A DNA stretch of 64,000 nt from an uncultured Pseudanabaenaceae cyanobacterium (GTDB taxonomy: Bacteria > Cyanobacteriota > Cyanobacteriia > PCC-9006 > JAAUQQ01). The notes under the pieces were generated by a model. It saw only the letters and a list, made by a program, of their open reading frames with translations, did no database searches and was not told where the DNA came from. A program made the position numbers and the translations under genes. The stretch covers positions 59,473 through 123,472 of the forward strand of contig CALLAT010000066.1 in NCBI GenBank assembly GCA_938002085.1, read 5' to 3'. Positions 29,799-40,232 of the stretch are shown here, in pieces (the stretch's first letter is position 1; every line of letters begins with the position of its first letter).

Positions 29799-30087
29799 GG
29801 TCGAAATAGCGTTTCCGAGGGGAGGGGTCTCTACTAACTTAATGCGTCTCCATCTTTCTTATTAGTCTTTGAAATAGCAGCGGATATTGCTAGCTAGCCC
29901 CTGCTGCAAAATCATGATTGAATTGACCACCCCATCAGCCTCTAAGCCGACCCTCGCCTTGGGGAAAAACAGGTTTCTCTGAAGGCTTCTTAAAGGCAAT
30001 ATGAGATCCGTTTGCTCCCCGGTTTTTAGCAACGGTTCTCAATAAGCTGGGCTTCTTGCAAGTTGAAACCATTTCAGGATATCCTGT

Positions 30088-30106
30088 CAATAAGAAAGCG
30101 TTATTG
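30088..30106. promoter_or_regulatory. Inverted repeat upstream of the fur-like gene (possible operator)
   Basis: CAATAA-gaaagcg-TTATTG, 14 bp upstream of the start codon. Confidence 0.35.
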
Positions 30107-30119
30107 AGAGGTCTCGACC

Positions 30120-30575
30120 ATGGTCGCCTATAGCCCTGCCGCCCTCAAAGCTGAACTGAATGAGCGTGGATGGCGAATGACCCCCCAGCGAGAGATCATG
30201 CTGGAGACGTTTCAAAATTTACCCAAGGGTGAGCACTTGAGTGCGGAGGATCTCTGCTTGCGCCTTGAGGAGCATGGCGAGAAGGTTAGTCTTTCGACGG
30301 TTTATCGCAACGTCAAGCTGCTGGCTCGCATGGGTATTCTTCGGGAGCTTGAGCTGGCTGAAGGTCACAAGCGTTATGAAATCAATCAACCCGCTCCCCA
30401 TCATCATCACCACCTCATCTGTGTTCGCTGCAATAAGACGGTGGAATTCAAGAATGACTCCGTCTTGAAAGCCGGGGCTAAGATGGCTGAGAAGTCTGGC
30501 TATCACCTCCTCGATTGTCAATTGTTGATTCATGCCGTCTGTCCAACCTGCCAGCGATCGCTAACGGCGGTGTAG
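30120..30575 (+). CDS. Fur family transcriptional regulator
   Basis: RGWRMTPQREIMLETFQ...LSTVYRNVKLLARMGILREL...HHHHHLICVRCNKTVEF...CPTCQRS. Confidence 0.95.
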   Translation: MVAYSPAALKAELNERGWRMTPQREIMLETFQNLPKGEHLSAEDLCLRLEEHGEKVSLSTVYRNVKLLARMGILRELELAEGHKRYEINQPAPHHHHHLICVRCNKTVEFKNDSVLKAGAKMAEKSGYHLLDCQLLIHAVCPTCQRSLTAV

Positions 30576-30614
30576 GCTAGCTTCAGCCTTATCTCGGACT
30601 TCAGAATTTAACTC

Positions 30615-31088
30615 ATGTCTGCTGCATCTTCGGGCCGGATGTTTCTGTCCCATAACTTCACGCTTCCCAATACGGTGTTGCCTGCCTTGAGCCGTGCAGA
30701 GTTTGTTCAGGTTTTTATTGATGGTCTTGCGGACCAAGCCGATATCCACTGTCGCCCTTTGGACAATCCCCATTGGATTGTGGCGGTGAGTTTTGGCGAA
30801 GGGTTTACGCCTCAATCTGTGGGTCAGCTCTGCGTTGCTGCACTCGCTAAAGCTCGCATTCCCCAACTGGACGAGGGTGACGGAGCAAGGCCTCATATTT
30901 TGGCCCTGGGGGGGACAAAGACCACGCCAGCCACGAGTGATTCGTCCGATACTCTCCAAACTGGGGACTGGGGCGTTGATGTGGTGGAAACCCTTGAACC
31001 TGAGAGCTTCTTGGCGGGAATTCAGTGGGACAGCATCAGCGCATCTAAGCCAGCGGATGCCGTTTTTAAGATCGAAGGTCAGGTTTAA
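30615..31088 (+). CDS. DUF2656-like cyanobacterial protein
   Basis: RMFLSHNFTLPNTVLPALSRAEFVQVFIDGLADQADIHCRPLDNPHWIVAVSFGEGFTPQ. Confidence 0.65.
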   Translation: MSAASSGRMFLSHNFTLPNTVLPALSRAEFVQVFIDGLADQADIHCRPLDNPHWIVAVSFGEGFTPQSVGQLCVAALAKARIPQLDEGDGARPHILALGGTKTTPATSDSSDTLQTGDWGVDVVETLEPESFLAGIQWDSISASKPADAVFKIEGQV

Positions 31089-31119
31089 AGCGGAGCATTT
31101 GCCGGGCGATTTGGAGAGC

Positions 31120-31155
31120 AATTTCACAGCCCTGAATTCTTAGGGCTGTGAAATT
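31120..31155 (+). terminator. Probable terminator after DUF2656-like gene
   Basis: 14-bp perfect stem aatttcacagccct / agggctgtgaaatt, 8-nt loop. Confidence 0.6.
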
Positions 31156-31499
31156 GAAGATGGCTTGTTTGGAGCGTGGTTTGTTGGAGCAGCGCTCAGC
31201 AGTGGACTCGCATCGCTCTTCAATTGTTTATAAGGGCATGAAATGTTCGTTCTGGTCTTGTTTGCGTTCTCTCTCATTTTCAGAATGCGATGGGCGGGTG
31301 AAGGTCGTGACTAGGCTGGCGAACTTCAACTGAATCTGTGGTTTTTCAGAGATTACGAGGAAAAACCTAAACAAAAGTTAATTAAATATTGTATTTCGTT
31401 TGATTTAGCCCCTGGGACAGGACGGCAAGCAGCGAATTATGGAATGATTAAGGCACTGATATATTTCAGTTCTCTCATAATTCTTTCCTACAGATCGCC

Positions 31500-32900
31500 A
31501 TGCAGCCAGAGGCCACTCTGAACCAGCTTAAGGCCTCCTCTCCCGATGGACGGCTGCCCAATAGCTATGGCGTTTATTTCAAAAATACGCTGGTGGCGCT
31601 GTGCCATGCTCTGGAAGATCACATCTTGGAAGGTGATCCTGATGATGAAGCTTCTAAGCCGCTAGTTCTGGTCACGTTTCAGCAGGGCAAATGGTATTTG
31701 CAAGAGGCTGAACGCTACTTTGATATCTCGATGAGATCGAGAGAAGTCGCGATCGCCGCAGTCTCTGATAGTGGCTTTGCGAGTCATCGCACCAGCCAAC
31801 TCAATCAGGTTGACCTCGTCGATTTAGATCCCGGCGATGCCATGGTTCAAGAGTGGAACTTGGTGATTTTGGCTCCGGGCTACTCCGCCATGGTGCTCTG
31901 CCATGAGTTAGATGAGGAAGATTATCGTGGCGGCGGTCAGCCCGATGTCGATATTGAGCGGAAATTCTACGGCCTTTGGACCTTTGACCGTTCCTTGGTG
32001 TCTCGCGCTGCGGAGATCTTGATTGACCGGATGCGCCCCTACGATGAACCCTTGGCAGAGCAGCTCACCGCTCACTACCAAGCTGTGTCGTCGGCCGAAG
32101 GAAATCAGGCCACTGACTTAAGTGGTGTGGTTTCTCGCATCGTGAATTATCTCCAAAGCAGCCAGCAGCAGCTGGTGACGGTGAGCCGCCAAGCCCGAGA
32201 ACTGTGGGAATTGGAAGGTCAGGCTCAGCGACTCAATCGCAACCTCACAGCGAATAAGCTTCAGGCCTTTCTGCGCATGGCCCAGCGGGTGGATGAGCGA
32301 GACTCCTCCAATCCGGCGGCCTCTGTTAGAGTCTCAGCGTTGGCTGAGACAATTGGGCAGGTGCTGGATTTGCCTACCTTGAATTTACGGCGTCTGCGTT
32401 TGGCAGGGCTGCTGTTCCGCATTGGTTTGGCAGAGGCCCCCAGTGAGGTCTTTACCCATACGTCTGAGCAGTTGGAGGCAGCCAGTGAGATGTTCTGGCG
32501 CGATCGCGCTCTACTGGGGGCTCAGCTGCTAGATGCAATGCCTGAGCTTAAACCCATTAGCAATATTGTCCGTCACCAGTTGGAGCATTGGGATGGTACG
32601 GGCAAGCCGGAGGGCCTGAGAGAAGAGAGCATTTCCTTAGAGTCGCGCATCCTCGGATTAGTGGCTTATTTCCAAGAACTTACAGAAGCTCGCAGCGATC
32701 GCCCAGCCCTTGACTTGGGAGATGCTTTGGAGCGCTGTCGAACGTTAAGTGGCAAGCGTTTTGATCCATCTTTGGTCGAGTCTCTGGGAACAGTTGTGCG
32801 CCTTACTGAAATGGGGTTGATGAAGCTGCCAGATCAGCCCAGCCGTCCTCCCAATGTTTGGTTGGAGGAAGCTGAGTTGGCTAAAACTTCCAGCAATTGA
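31500..32900 (+). CDS. DICT sensory-like domain + degenerate HD-GYP-like domain protein
   Basis: N-terminal half resembles DICT; C-terminal IVRHQLEHWDGTGKPEGLREESISLESRILGLVAYFQEL aligns with the HD-GYP core. Confidence 0.7.
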   Translation: MQPEATLNQLKASSPDGRLPNSYGVYFKNTLVALCHALEDHILEGDPDDEASKPLVLVTFQQGKWYLQEAERYFDISMRSREVAIAAVSDSGFASHRTSQLNQVDLVDLDPGDAMVQEWNLVILAPGYSAMVLCHELDEEDYRGGGQPDVDIERKFYGLWTFDRSLVSRAAEILIDRMRPYDEPLAEQLTAHYQAVSSAEGNQATDLSGVVSRIVNYLQSSQQQLVTVSRQARELWELEGQAQRLNRNLTANKLQAFLRMAQRVDERDSSNPAASVRVSALAETIGQVLDLPTLNLRRLRLAGLLFRIGLAEAPSEVFTHTSEQLEAASEMFWRDRALLGAQLLDAMPELKPISNIVRHQLEHWDGTGKPEGLREESISLESRILGLVAYFQELTEARSDRPALDLGDALERCRTLSGKRFDPSLVESLGTVVRLTEMGLMKLPDQPSRPPNVWLEEAELAKTSSN

Positions 32901-33133
32901 GCCCTAGAACGGCTGAGGAGTTCTTCGCTGGCTCTGTCTATAGGTAAGTTGCTTCCAGTTGAGTTGGTGTTTCCCTGGGGGATTTCCCTTTAAGGGAGTT
33001 GGGGACAGTTAATCTCTGAAGGTTGTATCCCAGAGTTGTAATATCCAATAGCTAGGTGTGATTTTTCACATTTAGGGCTGGCTTAGAGTGAATCGACCAG
33101 TCGAACAATGTTTGAAGGGTAGGGTTAAGGGCC

Positions 33134-33754
33134 ATGGCAGAACTGAGTACCCAAGATATGAATCAAGACTGGGCCGATATCCGCCAGGGACTTGTTCAGG
33201 ATTTTGCTGGGCTTGACCTCTCTGGGGCCAACCTTGAGGGAGCAAAGCTATCTAAAAAGGATTTGTCCCAGGCTCAATGCCGGGGGGCTAATTTTGCAGG
33301 CGCTGATCTGCAAGGTTCCAACTTGCGCGGGACCCTGCGCGGGGCTGATTTCGCCGGAGCTAGTTTACAAGGAGCGGACTGCCGCAACGGAGACTTACGG
33401 GCAACGACTTGGCGAGATGCCCAAGTGGGGCAGATCAGCCTCGCGGGAGCCTTTTTAGCGGGTGCCGTTATGAGTCAGCTGGACTTGCAGGATGTGGACC
33501 TGCGAGGGGCTGATTTGCGAGGAGCCAATTTGTCTGGGGCGAATTTAGGGCATTGTGATTTGTCCAGCGCCAATCTTTCGGGGGCAGATCTGTCTGGCGT
33601 CAATCTGGAAGAGGCGAACTTGGCAGGGGCTGTCTTACGGGGCGCTGATTTAACCGGGGCTAACTTGCTCTGTGCTGTGTTGGAAGGTTCCCAGTGGGAG
33701 GGGGCTGTTCTGGATAAGGCTTGTCTAGAAGGCACGCCTTTGATGGGGATTTAG
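33134..33754 (+). CDS. Pentapeptide repeat protein
   Basis: Extended A(D/N)LxG repeats: LRGADLRGANLSGANLGHCDLSSANLSGADLSGVNLEEANLAGAVLRGADL. Confidence 0.95.
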   Translation: MAELSTQDMNQDWADIRQGLVQDFAGLDLSGANLEGAKLSKKDLSQAQCRGANFAGADLQGSNLRGTLRGADFAGASLQGADCRNGDLRATTWRDAQVGQISLAGAFLAGAVMSQLDLQDVDLRGADLRGANLSGANLGHCDLSSANLSGADLSGVNLEEANLAGAVLRGADLTGANLLCAVLEGSQWEGAVLDKACLEGTPLMGI

Positions 33755-33784
33755 CAGATGGGCGTTTAGCAGATGGCCAAGATT

Positions 33785-33826
33785 AAGCATCCGAAATGGA
33801 AGTAACAACTCCCATTTCGGATGCTT
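33785..33826. terminator. Bidirectional terminator between convergent genes
   Basis: 15-bp stem aagcatccgaaatgg / ccatttcggatgctt. Confidence 0.7.
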
Positions 33827-33863
33827 TGGTTTTGAGGAGCTGACCTCTGGCTAATCTTTCCGT

Positions 33864-34910
33864 TCAGCTATCCATTTGCGTAGCGGCGTAGAGTCCTGCG
33901 CCAATGAGCCCCACTTGTTGGTTGAGAATGACCTGGACGGGCATGCGTTTGAGCAGGGGCTCCATGCGCCCCTTGTTGCAAAATGCGGTGATGAAGCCGC
34001 CGTTGCTGAGTCGGTCAATATTCTTGGCTGCAATGCCACCGGCCAGGTAAACACCGCCATAGGCCAGCAGCTTCAAGGCTAGATTGCCTGTTTCTGCGCC
34101 GTAGGCCTCGCAGAAGAGGGCCATGGTGCGTTCACAGAGCGAATTGGTCGGTGCCGCTTGGGCGATGGTGGCCCCAGGGTCGGGTTGCTCATCGCTGTAT
34201 TCTTCTGCGGTCTCCCAGCTGCGAATGACTTGGGCGACGCTGGGGTCTTCTGCCATGGACTCGCGATCGCGCAAAAACTGATAAAACGCCACCACCCCTT
34301 GGCCAGAGACAATGCGTTCAGCCGAAACATGGCTCAACCCACGACTCTCCTGGATATATTCCAGCAAGCGGAACTCTAGGGCCGTGCGAGGGGCAAAGTC
34401 TGCATGGCCTCCTTCGGTCGGAAATACGCGGGAGCGACCGTTGGCCTGGGGGATGACAAAGCATTGGCCTAGGCCAGTTCCAGCACCGATGACGGCGATC
34501 GGGGCGGTTGGGACCGCTTCGCCTGCTTGGAGGTCGCTTAGATCTTGGGGGGCCAGGCCTGGAATGCCGTAACCAATGGCAGCAAAGTCATTGATCAGAG
34601 TAACTTGCTTTAAGTTCAGGGCTTGACTGAGCCGGGTCTCAGAGAGCTTCCAGCCCAGATTTGTCAGTTCGGAGGTTCCACCCACGACGGGGCCAGCGAT
34701 CGCAAAGCAAGCCCGCTGCGGTTCTGGCTTTGTTTGAGTCTTTTGCGCTGCCTCCTGGAGAAAAAGGTTCACCATGGGAACCAGATCGTCATACTGCTGA
34801 CTGGGATACACCATCTCATAGCGAACAGTCAGATCTTCGCTGTCATTGGCTTCCAGCCAGCGCAGGATTGTCTTTGTTCCACCAATGTCTCCAGCTAACA
34901 GTTGAGTCAC
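33864..34910 (-). CDS. glk: Glucokinase
   Basis: LLAGDIGGTKTILRW...ACFAIAGPV...TLINDFAAIGYGIPGL...VIGAGTGLGQCFV...VFPTEGGHADFAPR. Confidence 0.95.
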   Translation of the reverse strand: MTQLLAGDIGGTKTILRWLEANDSEDLTVRYEMVYPSQQYDDLVPMVNLFLQEAAQKTQTKPEPQRACFAIAGPVVGGTSELTNLGWKLSETRLSQALNLKQVTLINDFAAIGYGIPGLAPQDLSDLQAGEAVPTAPIAVIGAGTGLGQCFVIPQANGRSRVFPTEGGHADFAPRTALEFRLLEYIQESRGLSHVSAERIVSGQGVVAFYQFLRDRESMAEDPSVAQVIRSWETAEEYSDEQPDPGATIAQAAPTNSLCERTMALFCEAYGAETGNLALKLLAYGGVYLAGGIAAKNIDRLSNGGFITAFCNKGRMEPLLKRMPVQVILNQQVGLIGAGLYAATQMDS

Positions 34911-35383
34911 GGAATGCTCCTTTGAGAGGATGAGGATGTATCTGGCAGTGTTGATTCAAGGGCCTTTCAAGGAGCCATACAGCACTAGCTTGCGAGAGAT
35001 TGCCAAGTCTTGGGATTGCCGTTCTAGATGTCTTCTCTTTTGTTCAATGCTTCGCTTGAGGTAAGCGTTGGACAAATCATGGAACGAAGCATCCAGATAA
35101 ATAATTGCTCGCTGTGTCCCTGGGTATCTTAATTTTTCTGATTCCCTTTGGTAATAGAAAAAATGCTGGATAGCCGTAAGTCATGTCACTCAGTTTGCTT
35201 AATTGGGAGTTTCAATGCCCCTGAAAGCTTGCTGCAAGAAGATTCTGGATAATACAGCCCTGCTCTTTGCGGTTTACTTCAAGACAGCGGGCTCACCGCG
35301 TGTATAATGCGATGGTGGAAATTTGATCTTGCTTCAGCAACATTGCTTGGTTGAAGTCTGAGGTTCAGTTTTCTCAATGTTGT

Positions 35384-35457
35384 CGGGATGTAGCGCAGCT
35401 TGGTAGCGCGCCTGCTTTGGGAGCAGGATGCCGCAGGTTCGAATCCTGTCATCCCGA
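35384..35457 (+). tRNA. tRNA-Pro (anticodon TGG)
   Basis: CGGGATG...CATCCCG acceptor stem with discriminator A; anticodon loop TTTGGGA; GGTTCGAATCC T-arm. Confidence 0.97.
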
Positions 35458-35460
35458 CTC

Positions 35461-35497
35461 AAGGGGGCCAATGGACTTGGCCCCCTTTTTATTTTTT
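35461..35497 (+). terminator. Rho-independent terminator of tRNA-Pro
   Basis: aagggggcca...tggccccctt followed by tttttatttttt. Confidence 0.85.
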
Positions 35498-35858
35498 GTT
35501 TTTTGCCAGACAATGCAGCCAAATGGTTGAGGCTTGTTCTTCAGGGGATTGTGCAGTGCCTGGACTTTCCAAGGCTCTCCCTGATGTCAGCTTTCCATCC
35601 ATGAAATGTGAATCACTTCGGTTTGAGTGAGGCTGGCCTGGTTAGGGAATAACCCTAATTCAGGAACCATTTCCGTTTTCGGTCAGTCCCTTGAACCGGC
35701 GCTTTGCAATATTCTCAACGAAAGTCCTTTAGTTGAAGTGACTTTAGATTGAGAAGTTTGCCTATTGATATCTCGGTTGAGATGTTGCAGCAAATTGTTA
35801 CGCTGAGCATCAACACCCAACATTTGTTTTGTTATTCCCTTGCGATCTAGGAGCTCCC

Positions 35859-36626
35859 ATGAGACAGCTTGGTCATTGGACGAAAAACCTCGCGCTTGCT
35901 GCAGGTGTCACCTTCACGACCTTAGTGGGCGCCTTGGCGATGGATATTTCGCCCGCCATGGCGTTGAGCGACGAAGAGATCGCCCGTAAGCTCAATAATG
36001 TGCCAGTGTTTACGCTTTTCAATGCCCAGTTGAAAAAGTTTGCTGTGGCTTCCCTTTCCCTGGATGGCAAGACTGTGGCGCTGGTTCCGAGCTATGTGGA
36101 CCGCACGGATGCGGAGCGTTTGCTTCAGGAGCAGCGTCAAAGTAACGCCACATTGGCTCAGGAAGTGGAAGTCCGCACCGTTCCTATGTCTTTAATTTAT
36201 TTGGAGTCTCGTTCGACGAAACGCCAGGCCACAGATCCGGCCTTCCAGGTTGTGCCTGATGAGCAGGAAGTACAGGCCGCTGTGGCATTGCGGCAGCAGG
36301 CTGGGGAAGAGGTGAAGAGCTGGAGCGGAATTCCGCTGTTTTTTGCGCCCAACTTAGGGATTACCTTGGCGGATGAAAACGGCAATGATAAGCAAATTTT
36401 GCCGATGTATTTCAGTCGAGCGGATCTCGAAAGCTACTTGGCCGAGGCGAAGAAGGAGGCTCAGGATTTGCGGACGGTTGAGATTCCCATTAATGTCACG
36501 ACACTGGACCGGGTCTTGCAGACGTTGAGCGAGAGTGATGACCCCGCAATGAGTCAGGTGGAGTTCATTCCGCCTAAGGCGAGCCTGGAATATGTGATTC
36601 GTAACCAGCGGAGTCGTCAGAACTAG
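35859..36626 (+). CDS. Tic22 family protein
   Basis: Signal peptide then LSDEEIARKLNNVPVFTLFNAQLKKF...PVFYLE-type and IPLFFAPNLGITLADENGNDKQILPMYFSRADLESYL. Confidence 0.85.
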   Translation: MRQLGHWTKNLALAAGVTFTTLVGALAMDISPAMALSDEEIARKLNNVPVFTLFNAQLKKFAVASLSLDGKTVALVPSYVDRTDAERLLQEQRQSNATLAQEVEVRTVPMSLIYLESRSTKRQATDPAFQVVPDEQEVQAAVALRQQAGEEVKSWSGIPLFFAPNLGITLADENGNDKQILPMYFSRADLESYLAEAKKEAQDLRTVEIPINVTTLDRVLQTLSESDDPAMSQVEFIPPKASLEYVIRNQRSRQN

Positions 36627-36846
36627 CGGTTCTGAGCTACGTATTTTGGGCTTAGATTGGCTTGACCCCCAGCTTCTGTCGGAGGCTGGGGGTCGTCGTC
36701 TTTGGGGAGCTTTAGGCAGGACTACTTGCACAGGTCATGTTGCACAGGCCATGAATGCCCTAAATGAAATGAGCGCGACCATCACTCATGTCATTTGGGA
36801 CAACAAGTCATTAGGCTTGAGATTGGCTAGGAATTTTGGATGTGGC

Positions 36847-37779
36847 ATGGCAAAGCAGGTGGTGACAACGCAGCAGCTGCAGGATTGGCGAGGTGAGGCT
36901 TTGGCCTTGGCTCCTGAGCTTTCGGTTGAGTTGGATTGGCTGCTGCGAGAGGCAGCTGGTGTGGAGCCTCGAATCCTGTCCTATGCTGCGGGGGAGCGGG
37001 CTTGGGAGTTGCCTGGAGAGCTGAACGGTGGGCTGGAGAGCTTGACGGAGCTGTGGCGACGGCATTGGCAAGCCCATGAACCTTTGCAGTATCTGGTGGG
37101 GCGATCGCCCTGGCGACGCTTCGACCTTAAAGTCGCTCCTGGTGTTTTGGTGCCCAGGCCAGAGACGGAGCTGATTGTTGAAATTGCAGCTCAGCGAGTG
37201 GGCGAGGTTCAGGAGCAGTTGGATATTGATCTGTCCCAGGGAACTTGGGCTGATTTAGGGACTGGGACGGGGGCGATTAGCTTAGGACTTGCAGAGCTGC
37301 TACCAGAGATTGTCATCCATGCTGTGGACTGTAGCGAGGTTGCCCTGGGGGTGGCGGCAGAAAATTTGCGGACGGTTCAAGACGGAGCCTGGCAACGGCG
37401 TATTCAGCTTCATCAAGGAAAATGGTTCGAGCCGCTACAGCCGCTGTTTGAGTCAGGCTTGAAGCTTGCAGGCTTGGTCTCAAATCCGCCCTATATCCCC
37501 ACAGCCATGCTGAATGAACTCCAGCCAGAAGTGCGTCTCCATGAGCCTAGCCTGGCCCTGGATGGTGGAGAAGATGGCTTGGACTGTTTACGGCATCTGG
37601 TTAACGCTGGAAGCCAGTCCTTACAACCCGGTGGTTTGTGGTTAGTGGAGTTGATGGCGGGCCAGGCCAAGGATGTGAAGGCTTTGTTGGCAGTGGAGGG
37701 AAACTACCAATCCATCACTGCACATTTTGATCTCTGTGGAATAGAACGATTTGTATCCGCTGTGCGATGTAATACGTAA
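36847..37779 (+). CDS. prmC: Peptide chain release factor N5-glutamine methyltransferase
   Basis: PLQYLVGRSPWRRFDLKVAPGVLVPRPETELIVE...DLGTGTGAISLGLA...LVSNPPYIP. Confidence 0.95.
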   Translation: MAKQVVTTQQLQDWRGEALALAPELSVELDWLLREAAGVEPRILSYAAGERAWELPGELNGGLESLTELWRRHWQAHEPLQYLVGRSPWRRFDLKVAPGVLVPRPETELIVEIAAQRVGEVQEQLDIDLSQGTWADLGTGTGAISLGLAELLPEIVIHAVDCSEVALGVAAENLRTVQDGAWQRRIQLHQGKWFEPLQPLFESGLKLAGLVSNPPYIPTAMLNELQPEVRLHEPSLALDGGEDGLDCLRHLVNAGSQSLQPGGLWLVELMAGQAKDVKALLAVEGNYQSITAHFDLCGIERFVSAVRCNT

Positions 37780-37898
37780 ATTCTTAACGCAGCCTGTTGC
37801 ATTTCAATAGAGGGCATCTGATAGCGCATAATAAAGCTCTAATTCCAGTGAATTGGCTGGATTCACACCAATTTAGCCTGTTCCGCTAGTTATAGAAC

Positions 37899-38501
37899 AT
37901 GCTCAAAGTCTCGCTACCTCAACTAGTTGATGCCGCTCGGGCAGGACAGGTTGTAAGTTTTCCAACGGATACTTTGCCTGCTTTGGCTGCTAAGCCAGAA
38001 CAGGCTGCCGAGATCTATCGATTGAAGCATCGCCAAGTGCATAAGCCGTTAATCTTGATGGCGGCCAAGGTGTCTGAGTTGTGGCCCTATGTGCGGGGCA
38101 CTGCTGATGAACATGCTCAGTGGCAGGCTATGGCAGAGCAGTATTGGCCAGGGGCGTTGACCTTGGTTTTGCCTGCGACGGGGCTTCATCCCACTGCCAT
38201 GACACCTGCTAATCCACGTACATTGGGCATTAGGGTTCCTGATAATGACTTGGCTTTAGAAATTTTGGCGGCCACGGGGCCGTTGGCAACGACGAGTGCC
38301 AATCGTTCGGGCCAGCCGCCGCTGCGGAATGCGGACGATATTGCTGAGCTATTCCCCCAGGTGCAGGTGCTAAGTGCTGCTAACTTGGCCCAGGGACAAG
38401 GGGAGGAGCGGAAGGTCGCTCCCCAGCCTTCTACGGTGTTGGCTTGGAAGGGCCCGGATTGGCAGGTTCTACGCGAAGGGGCGATCGCCTTCTCCGCCTA
38501 A
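37899..38501 (+). CDS. tsaC: Sua5/YciO/YrdC family threonylcarbamoyl-AMP synthase
   Basis: VVSFPTDTLPALAAKPEQAAEIYRLKHRQVHKPLILM...WPGALTLVLPA...LGIRVPDNDLALEILAATGPLATTSANRSGQPP. Confidence 0.88.
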   Translation: MLKVSLPQLVDAARAGQVVSFPTDTLPALAAKPEQAAEIYRLKHRQVHKPLILMAAKVSELWPYVRGTADEHAQWQAMAEQYWPGALTLVLPATGLHPTAMTPANPRTLGIRVPDNDLALEILAATGPLATTSANRSGQPPLRNADDIAELFPQVQVLSAANLAQGQGEERKVAPQPSTVLAWKGPDWQVLREGAIAFSA

Positions 38502-38533
38502 TTAACCGTGCTTGGCTTGCTCTTGGAACTTAC

Positions 38534-39610
38534 TTATGTTGCCTCGACTAGCCCCTTGACTGTTTGGGCTAGAACCTCAGCGCTGTTCTCTACAGCAATG
38601 GACTTGGCATTAACGGCCATGGTTTTGAGCTGATCTTTGGCGGGGTTTAGGAGCTGCATGACCTTCTCTTGTAATAGGTCTTTGCTGAGCTCTTTTTGCT
38701 GAAACACGAGGGCAGCATCAGCTGCGGCAAAGATGGCTGCGTTGAAAGTCTGGTGATCTTCTGCGGCGAAGGGATAGGGGATCAGAATGGAAGGAGTGCC
38801 AGTGATGGCGAGTTCCGTTAGGGTGCCTGCTCCGGCTCGGCTAATGGCTAGGTTCGCTCGTTGAAACAGGGCTGCCATGTTGTCCCAGAAGGGCAGGGCA
38901 ATGTAGTGAGGATGGCTGAAGCTTTCCCGGTCTGGGTCAGACTGGCCGGTGAGGTGAACAATCCATGCACCTGCTTCCAGCCAGGCAGGGGCAGCTTCGC
39001 GCACCATTTGGTTGACGGCGACGGCACCTTGGCTGCCCCCAGCGACGACAATTAACGGCACATCATCTGGAATATTGAGTCCCAGGTCGCTGCCGGTTGC
39101 CGCAAGGAAATTGCTGCGGACTGGGGTGCCAACACATTCTGTTTTGGCCTTGGGTAAATGAGGCGCTGCTTCTTCAAAGCCGATCGCCACCAAACTGCAC
39201 AGGGGGCTGAGCCAGCGAGTGACCTTACCCGGCAAAGCGTTGGACTCGTGAAGCACCACAGGCAGCCCCAGGCTCTTGGCGGCCACGATGCTGGGGCCAG
39301 AAATATAGCCGCCTGTGGTGAAGAGCCCCTGGAACTTGCCTTGCTTCAGGATTTTGCGAGCTTGGAAGATGCCGCCAATGAGTTTGCCGAGGGTTTTGAA
39401 GGTTCCTAGACCCAGCCCGCCTTGGAAGCCGCCCACATTCATCGTGTGGAGGCGGTAGCGATCGCCCACCAGCTGAGTTTCCATGCGATTGGGCACGCCC
39501 AGCCATTCAATCTCATAGTCTGAGAGCTGTTCTGCGAGGGCCAGTGCTGGAAAAACATGGCCACCGGTACCACTGGCAGCAATTAGAAGGCGGGGGGAGG
39601 CCTGACTCAC
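38534..39610 (-). CDS. murG: UDP-N-acetylglucosamine--N-acetylmuramyl-(pentapeptide) transferase
   Basis: LLIAASGTGGHVFPALALAEQL...FTTGGYISGPSIVAAKSLGLPVVLHESNALPGKVTRWL...AGAGTLTELAITGTPSILIPYPFAAEDHQTFNA. Confidence 0.96.
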   Translation of the reverse strand: MSQASPRLLIAASGTGGHVFPALALAEQLSDYEIEWLGVPNRMETQLVGDRYRLHTMNVGGFQGGLGLGTFKTLGKLIGGIFQARKILKQGKFQGLFTTGGYISGPSIVAAKSLGLPVVLHESNALPGKVTRWLSPLCSLVAIGFEEAAPHLPKAKTECVGTPVRSNFLAATGSDLGLNIPDDVPLIVVAGGSQGAVAVNQMVREAAPAWLEAGAWIVHLTGQSDPDRESFSHPHYIALPFWDNMAALFQRANLAISRAGAGTLTELAITGTPSILIPYPFAAEDHQTFNAAIFAAADAALVFQQKELSKDLLQEKVMQLLNPAKDQLKTMAVNAKSIAVENSAEVLAQTVKGLVEAT

Positions 39611-40232
39611 GGCGATGTTACTCCTGGAGGTAGAAAGACGGGACGTTTCAAAACTTGGGCAATTTTAGGAAAACCGCCAAGAATGGTGGCAAATGACTGT
39701 ACGAGCTAGGCAATAACCCCTAATTGTCCGGTTGGGCGGAACTAGCCTAACGATAGGTCCGTCCTGGGAGCCACAGGGTGAGGTCCATTACTTTCCTATG
39801 TCGGATGACCCTTGCCTTGAGACCAGGCAACATGGCCGTGGCAGCATCACCGAGTACATCTATGAATGGTCAACCCCTTCCATGGCAGTCGGTGATACGG
39901 ATCGCAAACGTTCTCACAAATGAAGCCGCTGCTGTAAAACAGCCGGATGTTGTTGACCCAGGGGCGAAAGCTACATTGGCAGTTTAATGCTCTTATGAGG
40001 CTGCCAGTCTAATAGATCGTCTGGAAGCGAGACAATGGTCCAAAGCGCTGATTGGTTGGCAGAGCCTAGGCTTTGCTCTCTAAACCTAGCCATTAGGTCA
40101 TTCGATGGTATCTAAATTATCTTAGGTCTCTCCGTTAAAGGACTAAAATGATGCTGGTATGTGCCGTTGGGCCCTGCTCTGTGTCGGCTCTGGCTTCTCA
40201 ATGTTTTCTCGATAATTCTAGGTATTCGCTTC

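Noticed and set aside
33475-33735. ORF antisense to the pentapeptide repeat gene
   Set aside because: Repetitive shadow of the pentapeptide repeats on the opposite strand.
35384-35497. tRNA-Pro as a possible integration site
   Set aside because: tRNA is intact and followed by its own terminator; no integrase or duplicated 3' end nearby.
39732-39987. Short + strand ORFs upstream of the NTF2-like gene
   Set aside because: Short, overlapping in two frames, no motif; likely chance ORFs in an intergenic region.
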